From an uncultured Thermoanaerobacterales bacterium (GTDB lineage: Bacteria; Bacillota; Clostridia; Christensenellales; UBA1242): a stretch of 10,953 nt of DNA. Where the stretch lies: contig CATKXA010000026.1 of NCBI GenBank assembly GCA_949840475.1, positions 1-10,953 on the forward strand, in the 5' to 3' direction. The translations under genes and the position numbers were made by a program. Below, one piece after another: positions 6,440 through 10,953 of the stretch (within the stretch, counting starts at the first letter, position 1; each line of letters begins with the position of its first letter). Under the pieces are notes generated by a model. It worked only from the letters and a program-made list of their open reading frames with translations, searched no databases and was not told the origin of the DNA.

Positions 6440-7582
6440 TTGAACTTGAACAAAAAAACTGAAGATAAACGAGAGAAAAAATTGCGAACCAAACTATTGC
6501 CATTGCATGTGATTTTGGTTTTAATTTTATTTGCTTTAATGATTACTGGTTTTATATTTACCTTTTCTGCAAATTTCTATCCTAGATTTTTTTCATATAG
6601 ATACACAGGAACATTAAACGCATCTAACTTTTACGAGGCAAAAAACTGCGACCTTATTATATTTGAGCCATATGGCGACAAAAGCCCTCAAGTGGGAGAT
6701 ATAGTTTGCTATGTTTCTAATGTCAATAAGGGTAGTGGTAAGATTGTAAAGATTGATTACAACAGTTATCAAGTAGAGCGAGGCTCAAGTACATTTACTA
6801 TAGCTGCTAGCTCAGTTGTTGGAAAGCAAGTGAAGATTGTGCCAGTAGTTGGCTTTTTGTTTGGGTTTATTGGCTCTGTTTATGGTGCGATTACCTTTAC
6901 GGCGATTTTAGTTGCGTATATTGCATATTTAACTTTTAGCAGAATAAATTATGAGGATACTGACGAAGGTAAAAAACTTTATCAAGAATATGTAAAAAGC
7001 AGAGCGGAAAAGAAAAAGATTGAAAAAATGTTCAAAAAAGTTGATACTATCAACGAGATTGATAGTATTGTAAGCTCAATATTAGAAAATGATTTTGAGC
7101 AAAACAAAGCAAGTTTTGAAAAGTTTGCTGCCTCAGCAGAAGGTTCAAAAAAGGACAATTATAAATATATTTTATACCGTGTTCATGATGCGTATGTTTC
7201 TTTAGAGCAAGTCAATAAAAGCCAGACCCACATTATTAAGTCTTTGCTAGAGTTAATGTGTGAAGCTGGTGGCTTTGATATGGATATGGAATATATGCTT
7301 GTCGACCTTATCTTGAAGATTAAAATCAGCAAGATTGATAGGTTTAATGACAAGGAATTTATAAGCTCAGCGGAGCAATTTATAAACACTGCGGGTAGTG
7401 CAGATATGCTCAATTTTAGTTCGGTATTATATATACTTTTAAAGAATAATAGCAGCTTAAGAACGGCAGATATGCAAGAGTTCGTTTCATTATTTATTGA
7501 AAAGTTAAGTCAGTCTAAAGTTAATGGCAATAATTTAACTGAAAATATGGCAAATTCTTTAATATATTTATTAAAATTGTAA
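6440..7582 (+). CDS. Membrane protein with degenerate signal-peptidase-like domain and helical cytoplasmic tail
   Basis: A 380-residue protein with a TTG start. TTG at 6446 is an alternative with better spacing to AGGT (6437-6440); the next ATG falls inside the first membrane helix, so it is unlikely. Hydrophobic helix 1 is at about 22-42. Residues 45-133 are outside and beta-rich, with QVGDIVCYVS (84-93) and KIVKI. VVGKQVKIVPVVGFLFGFIG (126-145) then leads through SVYGAI into helix 2 (to about 166). This GD-V, G-x-x-V, V-G, F, G series matches the end of SipW-type signal peptidases and the enzyme at 7974 (VLGVRVQTISWLG...FRTPIGIV). However, no SxSM serine motif or THR histidine motif is visible, so it looks catalytically inactive. 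Residues 170-380 are charged and helical, with KKKIEKMFKK, and probably cytoplasmic; I recognise no family there. The gene is the last in the operon that starts at 4905. Confidence 0.72.
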   Translation: MNLNKKTEDKREKKLRTKLLPLHVILVLILFALMITGFIFTFSANFYPRFFSYRYTGTLNASNFYEAKNCDLIIFEPYGDKSPQVGDIVCYVSNVNKGSGKIVKIDYNSYQVERGSSTFTIAASSVVGKQVKIVPVVGFLFGFIGSVYGAITFTAILVAYIAYLTFSRINYEDTDEGKKLYQEYVKSRAEKKKIEKMFKKVDTINEIDSIVSSILENDFEQNKASFEKFAASAEGSKKDNYKYILYRVHDAYVSLEQVNKSQTHIIKSLLELMCEAGGFDMDMEYMLVDLILKIKISKIDRFNDKEFISSAEQFINTAGSADMLNFSSVLYILLKNNSSLRTADMQEFVSLFIEKLSQSKVNGNNLTENMANSLIYLLKL

Positions 7583-7620
7583 ACTTTTTTTGAAAAACAT
7601 CTAGTAATATAAAAAATATG

Positions 7621-7629
7621 TGTTATAAT
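7621..7629 (+). promoter_or_regulatory. Extended -10 promoter of the small membrane protein gene
   Basis: TGT-TATAAT (7621-7629) is an exact extended -10 element. The -35 region (near 7601) is poor, which extended -10 promoters tolerate. The predicted start is near 7636, leaving a leader of about 26 bases with the site AAAGGAG before the ATG at 7662. Confidence 0.65.
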
Positions 7630-7661
7630 ATATATAACGATTAGTTCAAAGGAGATTGGCT

Positions 7662-7868
7662 ATGAATAATGTTTCTAAAAAAGCTTTGGCTCTAAGCATT
7701 GTTACAATTTTTGTTTGTATTGTAATTTCAATCATCTGTTTAGTTGCTATGAAATTCAATGGAGTTTCTATTGCTCTTTCAACAATCATTGTTGCTTTGG
7801 GCGTTGTAATTTGTGGTATCAGCTGGAAAATGTTGAGAGACAAAAATAAACAAGAAAAAAATAAATAA
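7662..7868 (+). CDS. Small two-helix membrane protein, unknown function
   Basis: A 68-residue protein. The ATG at 7662 is preferred over the in-frame TTG at 7656 because AAAGGAG (7648-7654) is seven bases upstream of the ATG and only one base from the TTG. Two hydrophobic helices (about 8-30 and 35-53) are joined by the short loop KFNG. The N-terminus has one Lys pair and the C-terminus is a highly charged tail (KMLRDKNKQEKNK), so both ends are probably cytoplasmic. Helix 1 contains two Cys and helix 2 one. I do not recognise the family. The gene has its own extended -10 promoter and its own terminator, and sits between the pseudo-peptidase and the SipW-type peptidase. A link with export is suggested only by position. 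Confidence 0.72.
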   Translation: MNNVSKKALALSIVTIFVCIVISIICLVAMKFNGVSIALSTIIVALGVVICGISWKMLRDKNKQEKNK

Positions 7869-7877
7869 GTATAAAAG

Positions 7878-7903
7878 AACTTAAGCATTGCTTAAGTTTT
7901 TTT
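7878..7903 (+). terminator. Rho-independent terminator after the small membrane protein
   Basis: AACTTAAGC (7878-7886), loop ATT, GCTTAAGTT (7890-7898) is a perfect nine-pair stem followed by T residues to 7903. It starts ten bases past the stop codon at 7868. Confidence 0.9.
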
Positions 7904-7925
7904 ATTTGTTTGTATTGCTTCTTAT

Positions 7926-7954
7926 TTGACAATTTTTTTAAGCGTAGTTATAAT
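7926..7954 (+). promoter_or_regulatory. Full-consensus promoter of the SipW-type peptidase gene
   Basis: Exact TTGACA (7926-7931), 17-base spacer, exact TATAAT (7949-7954). Predicted transcription starts near 7961, at the first base of the AAAGAGG ribosome binding site (7961-7967). This promoter decides the start codon: any start upstream of 7961 would fall inside it. Confidence 0.88.
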
Positions 7955-7973
7955 GTTTTTAAAGAGGATTATT

Positions 7974-8663
7974 GTGGCTATAAAGAAAATTGTCGGGGAA
8001 GAGAAAAAATCACAACTGCAAAGTGTGATGTTTTCCGATCGCGAAAATTGTGTTGTTGCTCTTAAAAAGAATAATATTGATAATTACGACAAGCTTGAAA
8101 GTTATAAAAGACTGAGAAAAAAACGTGTCAAAATAGCTTGCGTCAGGTTTGTGATTTGGCTTATAACAATTTTTGTAATTCCGTTTTTAGTGTTTTTTAC
8201 AATGGTAACTATTAATCCAAGGGCAGGTCATAGTTTTTTTGGCGTTTCTCTTTATGTTGTTATGTCTAATAGTATGGAACCAGAAATCATGACGGGCGAC
8301 TGTATTGTTGTTAAAAAAGTGTCATCAATAGAGGACATTAAAGTTGGGAGCGATATAACCTTTGTTAGAAATACAGACGGGCAAACAGTAACGCATAGAG
8401 TAATAAATGTGACTTATACCGAAGACGGTAGTGCTTACTATGTAACAAAAGGGTTGCACAATCCTACGGCTGATGATGGTGTTGTGGCTTTTGAAAATGT
8501 TTTAGGGGTTAGAGTTCAAACAATATCATGGCTTGGTCAGATTATCTATTACTTTAGAACACCTATTGGTATTGTTACAATGCTTGCAATTTTTGTTCTT
8601 ATAGCTGGCGGATTTTATTTGAGTTTTAGAATGTCTAACGATATTAGAGCTGTTGGTAAATAA
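7974..8663 (+). CDS. sipW: SipW/ER-type signal peptidase I
   Basis: A 229-residue protein from GTG 7974, chosen because AAAGAGG ends six bases upstream and the consensus promoter covers all earlier in-frame starts (TTG 7926, ATG 7953). It is an S26B, archaeal/ER-type signal peptidase. SNSMEPE with the likely nucleophile Ser100 is followed by TGDCIVV; THRV holds the likely catalytic His141; TKGLHNPTADD ends with Asp167 and Asp168. The Ser-His arrangement replaces the Ser-Lys of ordinary type I peptidases. Helix 1 is at about 55-77, and helix 2 near 196-219 follows GQIIYYFRTPIG. The charged cytoplasmic N-terminus of about 54 residues is longer than in Bacillus SipW, which is about 190 residues in total. 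Members of this family cleave TasA-like matrix proteins. The following gene encodes a candidate substrate, with a hairpin between the two. The symbol marks the family, not proven orthology. Confidence 0.88.
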   Translation: MAIKKIVGEEKKSQLQSVMFSDRENCVVALKKNNIDNYDKLESYKRLRKKRVKIACVRFVIWLITIFVIPFLVFFTMVTINPRAGHSFFGVSLYVVMSNSMEPEIMTGDCIVVKKVSSIEDIKVGSDITFVRNTDGQTVTHRVINVTYTEDGSAYYVTKGLHNPTADDGVVAFENVLGVRVQTISWLGQIIYYFRTPIGIVTMLAIFVLIAGGFYLSFRMSNDIRAVGK

Positions 8664-8669
8664 ATGTAT

Positions 8670-8715
8670 AAAGCCTTCTTTTTAGTTAATAATTAATTAA
8701 AAAGGGGGCTTTTTT
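8670..8715 (+). terminator. Intergenic hairpin: attenuator/terminator that also covers the next gene's ribosome binding site
   Basis: The left arm 8670-8684 (AAAGCCTTC plus five T and an A) pairs over 15 positions with 8698-8712 (T, five A, five G, CTTT), with only two G-T wobbles and a 13-base loop. T residues continue to 8715, so it has terminator shape. The AAGGGGG (8702-8708) of the right arm is also the only ribosome binding site for the ATG at 8717, eight bases away. The hairpin can therefore reduce transcription into, and hide translation of, the second gene. Confidence 0.75.
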
Positions 8716-8716
8716 A

Positions 8717-9310
8717 ATGAACCATAAAAAGACAGCAATGACAGTTACCACAATACTTTGTGCAATGTTATTTATTGTGATAGGCAGTTGTTTTTCTGCT
8801 TTTGTTTATAAAGACCAAATAATTAAAGTTAATGACCCTAAGCTTTTAGTTATTGAGGGCATAAGCGTCTTTAATGAAAAAGGCGACAAAACCATTGATA
8901 AAATTGAGCTTTCGCAAATGAAGCTTGGTTTAAAACCTGCAACTGGCGAAGAGGACGTTGAAACGTCTATTCCTTCAAGCATCACAGACAAGCAGGGCAG
9001 TGAGGGACATTACGCTAAATTTAAAGTATATGCACCTAGTGGGGCAAGTGTTTATATTACAAACATAAAGCTTGAAACTAAGGGTGATCAAGCTAAAGTC
9101 CAGGAGGAGAGAAAAAATATTTTTGTGGCTATTAAAGAGCTTGGAAAAAGCGTTTCGTTAGAAAAAGATAAAACAAAACTTGGCGACTTTGAGGCAAGCG
9201 ACGAGCGTGTTACTTATACATTTTTAGTGTGGCTTTCTGCAAAATCTTCAGACGAGCTTAAAGGCACGAATATTAGTTTTGACTTATCTATTGAAGCCTT
9301 GGCGTCATAA
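8717..9310 (+). CDS. Probable SipW-dependent secreted protein (TasA/camelysin-like)
   Basis: A 197-residue protein. An N-terminal KK and hydrophobic helix (about 7-24) end in GSCFSAFVYKD (23-33), which resembles the SipW-dependent signal (small residues, then A-F/Y-x-D). Cleavage after Ala28 is plausible. An alternative is a lipobox, IGSC, with Cys25. The mature part is beta-rich, with a domain at about 97-122 (HYAKFKVYAPSGASVYITNI), and ends with TYTFLVWLSAKSSDELKGTNISFDL (166-190). This last stretch is similar to the V-W-L...G-x-x-I-x-F end of TasA/CalY-like proteins. It lies directly after the SipW-type peptidase gene, as matrix substrates often do. It would act outside the cell, perhaps as a fibre or matrix component. 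Start: ATG eight bases after AAGGGGG, inside the hairpin. Assignment rests on context and weak motifs. Confidence 0.68.
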   Translation: MNHKKTAMTVTTILCAMLFIVIGSCFSAFVYKDQIIKVNDPKLLVIEGISVFNEKGDKTIDKIELSQMKLGLKPATGEEDVETSIPSSITDKQGSEGHYAKFKVYAPSGASVYITNIKLETKGDQAKVQEERKNIFVAIKELGKSVSLEKDKTKLGDFEASDERVTYTFLVWLSAKSSDELKGTNISFDLSIEALAS

Positions 9311-9324
9311 AATTTAAATTTAAT

Positions 9325-9332
9325 TGCATACT
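9325..9332 (+). promoter_or_regulatory. Possible -10 element of the flippase gene, leaderless geometry
   Basis: TG followed by CATACT (9327-9332) ends six bases before the ATG at 9339, which would place the transcription start on the start codon. The -35 region is weak. No ribosome binding site exists upstream of either the ATG or the in-frame TTG at 9324. The gene may also be reached by readthrough from 8717, 28 bases upstream. Confidence 0.4.
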
Positions 9333-9338
9333 AATTGT

Positions 9339-10898
9339 ATGGAAAAAACAAAGAGTAAAGGATTTGTTAAAGGAGCATTAGTTTTAATGCTCTTTGGTCT
9401 TTTGTCAAAAGTGGTTGGTGCAATTTACCGAATACCACTTACAAGTGTCATTGGTGCAGAGGGTATGGGGCTATACCAAATGGTGTTCCCGCTTTATACT
9501 CTTATGCTTACAATTTCTAGTTCTGGTTTACCATCTAGTATTTCTAAACTAATTTCTGAGAACTTGGCAAAAAACAACTATAAACAGGCAAATAAAATAA
9601 TGCGTGTTTCTTTTTTGTTACTCATTTGTTTTTCTTTGGTCTGTAGCTTATTAGTCTTTTTACTTAGTGGCGTGTTTGCTAATATTCAAGGCAATATAAA
9701 CGCCAAAATATGTTATTTAGGGTTGGCTCCTGCAATTATCTTCGTTGGACTAATCTCTGGTTTTAGGGGCTATTTTCAGGGTCTTAATTCAATGACGCCA
9801 TCTGCACTTTCGGGCTTCTTTGAACAAATTTTTAAACTAGGTTTTGGATTATATTTTGCTAAGCTCCTTATTGGCCGTGGTGTAAGCTATGGCGTGCTTG
9901 GAGCTTTGATTGGAATATCTTTAAGTGAGCTTATAGCAAGTATGTATCTCTTTGTTACTTATATTATTGTTAGAAACAAACAAAAGAAATTAAATCTTGT
10001 ATCTAAAGGAGAAGTGTTATCAACAAAGAAAACTGCCTTTAGAATTTTATCTTTATCTTTATTTGTGTCGCTTGGGGGCTTGATAATGCCACTAACAATG
10101 CTCATTGACAGCTCAATAATTATAAATATTTTAAAGGCTATTGGACTTTCAACGTCAAAAGCAACTTCATTATTTGGTTTGCAGACAGGTACGGTTGGCT
10201 CAATAATTAATATGCCTGTTGTTTTGTCACTTGGGGTGGCTACTGCCATACTGCCTTGCGTATCTAGTGCAAAAGCTAAGGGGGACATGACGCTTGTTAC
10301 TAAATCTGCTTCAAAAGCGATTCTTATGACTCTTATTTTTGCTCTTCCAGCAGCTGTTGGGTGTTACACTTTTTCCGAGCCAATAATTAGGTTGCTTTAT
10401 TCACGTAGTTTAAGTAGTGAGGAGATATTGATTGCCTCTAAAATACTAGAAGTTGCGAGCGTTACAATATTTTATTTGGCGTTAGTACAAGTATCGTCAG
10501 GCTTACTACAAGGGCTTGGAAGATTTTATGTGCCAGTTATTTCTCTTGCCTGTGGTGCTGTTGTTAAAATTATTTTAAACCTGCTTTTAGTTAGAGTTCC
10601 ATCAATTAACATACTAGGTGCAGAAGTATCAAGTGCTATGTGCTATTTTGTTGCTCTTTTAATCAATCTATCTGTGCTTATAAAGCAGGGGGTCGTTAAA
10701 TTGAACTTAAAAATATTTGTAATCTTTATAAGTTCTTTTGCTATATATTTTTCTAGGTACATATTTGAATTTTTAAAAAGAGCAAACATAAATTATTTTG
10801 TCAGCTTTTTAGTGACTGTTGTATTTGTTGTGGCAATATACTTTGTAGTGTTGTATATTTTTTATCATAAACAAATATTTACTAGAAAGAAAAATTAA
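9339..10898 (+). CDS. SpoVB/MurJ-superfamily (MVF) polysaccharide or lipid flippase
   Basis: A 519-residue integral membrane protein with roughly 12-14 hydrophobic segments, the usual length for SpoVB-type members of the MOP/MVF exporters. The N-terminal signature is clear: KGALVLMLFGLLSKVVGAIYR, then IPLTSVIGAEGMGLYQMVFP and SSSGLPSSISKLISE. Later, GFRGYFQGLNSMTPSALSGFFEQ and a second-half region with SGLLQGLGRFYVPV also fit the family. Relatives move lipid-linked sugars across the membrane, for peptidoglycan precursors or exopolysaccharide; which substrate applies here cannot be told. The ATG 9339 is preferred over TTG 9324 (five residues earlier) because the TTG overlaps the putative -10 box. 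The gene follows the SipW substrate with no terminator between, so they may be cotranscribed. A role in spore cortex is possible but unproven, as no other sporulation gene is seen here. Confidence 0.9.
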   Translation: MEKTKSKGFVKGALVLMLFGLLSKVVGAIYRIPLTSVIGAEGMGLYQMVFPLYTLMLTISSSGLPSSISKLISENLAKNNYKQANKIMRVSFLLLICFSLVCSLLVFLLSGVFANIQGNINAKICYLGLAPAIIFVGLISGFRGYFQGLNSMTPSALSGFFEQIFKLGFGLYFAKLLIGRGVSYGVLGALIGISLSELIASMYLFVTYIIVRNKQKKLNLVSKGEVLSTKKTAFRILSLSLFVSLGGLIMPLTMLIDSSIIINILKAIGLSTSKATSLFGLQTGTVGSIINMPVVLSLGVATAILPCVSSAKAKGDMTLVTKSASKAILMTLIFALPAAVGCYTFSEPIIRLLYSRSLSSEEILIASKILEVASVTIFYLALVQVSSGLLQGLGRFYVPVISLACGAVVKIILNLLLVRVPSINILGAEVSSAMCYFVALLINLSVLIKQGVVKLNLKIFVIFISSFAIYFSRYIFEFLKRANINYFVSFLVTVVFVVAIYFVVLYIFYHKQIFTRKKN

Positions 10899-10912
10899 AG
10901 CAAATGCTTTAA
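10895..10912. repeat. Small palindrome at the end of the flippase gene
   Basis: TTAAAGCA (10895-10902), AA, TGCTTTAA (10905-10912) is a perfect eight-pair inverted repeat that overlaps the stop codon. On the plus strand it is followed by A, not T, so it is not a normal terminator for the flippase. Read on the minus strand it is followed by five T, a weak terminator shape for opposing transcription. Confidence 0.4.
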
Positions 10913-10927
10913 AAAACTGAATATATT

Positions 10928-10936
10928 TGCTATACT
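10928..10936 (+). promoter_or_regulatory. Extended -10 promoter, leaderless geometry
   Basis: TGC-TATACT (10928-10936) is an extended -10 element with a -35-like TTTAAA (10908-10913) 17 bases upstream. The -10 box ends six bases before ATG 10943, predicting a transcript that begins at the start codon. No ribosome binding site is present. Confidence 0.5.
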
Positions 10937-10942
10937 ATATTC

Positions 10943-10953
10943 ATGAGCAAATT
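10943..10953 (+). CDS. Start of a downstream gene, cut by the window edge
   Basis: ATG AGC AAA and two more bases are all that is visible (Met-Ser-Lys). Support comes from the extended -10 promoter placed just upstream and from the plus-strand orientation of the neighbours. Nothing can be said about the product. Confidence 0.35.

Noticed and set aside
7583..7605. T-run after the pseudo-peptidase gene as a terminator
   Set aside because: The run of T is followed by A residues but no stable GC-containing stem precedes it.
7926..7973. In-frame extension of the SipW-type gene from TTG 7926 or ATG 7953
   Set aside because: TTG 7926 is the first half of the TTGACA box and ATG 7953 overlaps the TATAAT box; GTG 7974 has AAAGAGG six bases upstream.
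9324..9338. TTG 9324 as start of the flippase
   Set aside because: It overlaps the putative -10 box, has no ribosome binding site, and the family N-terminus aligns well from ATG 9339.
9959..10288. 109-codon minus-strand open frame inside the flippase
   Set aside because: It is antisense to a clearly conserved membrane protein and shows no start signals; the same holds for the minus-strand frames at 1982-2392, 857-1123, 5099-5344, 7183-7413 and 7646-7888.

Overview
The window looks like chromosomal DNA of a low-GC Gram-positive bacterium (Bacillota, Clostridia-like). The composition is AT-rich. Several genes have strong AGGAGG-type ribosome binding sites and near-consensus TTGACA/TATAAT promoters, and there is a SpoVB-type flippase, a SipW-type signal peptidase and a lipoprotein signal. 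TGA is used as a stop (6186-6188), which argues against a mycoplasma-type code. No mobile element, tRNA, rRNA or CRISPR array was seen. The exact lineage cannot be named from this sequence.

Layout: a TtcA-like tRNA thiolation gene runs leftward off the window edge (1-584). Divergent from it is an Ig-like-domain lipoprotein gene (675-1625) with its own promoter and a terminator. Next is a monocistronic 979-residue GLUG/beta-helix surface protein (1812-4751). It has a near-consensus promoter overlapped by a perfect palindrome, a leader hairpin and a strong terminator. An apparent operon follows: a membrane-anchored Ig-like protein (4905-6188), a stand-alone Smr-domain protein (6178-6438, overlapping by 11 bases) and a membrane protein with a signal-peptidase-like fold but no visible catalytic residues (6440-7582). 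A 68-residue two-helix membrane protein (7662-7868) has its own promoter and terminator.

The last part holds a SipW/ER-type signal peptidase (7974-8663, GTG start) and a probable SipW-dependent secreted protein (8717-9310). These two are separated by a long hairpin that looks like a terminator and also contains the ribosome binding site of the second gene. A SpoVB/MurJ-superfamily polysaccharide or lipid flippase (9339-10898) follows, then the first codons of another gene (10943 onward).

The common theme is the cell envelope: three large surface or lipid-anchored beta-rich proteins, an exporting peptidase and its likely substrate, a peptidase-like paralogue without catalytic residues, and a flippase. 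The most interesting signals are the pseudo-signal-peptidase, the hairpin that sequesters a ribosome binding site between peptidase and substrate, the palindromic control region of the big surface protein, and a set of promoters whose -10 box lies only 6-7 bases from an ATG with no ribosome binding site, suggesting leaderless transcripts.
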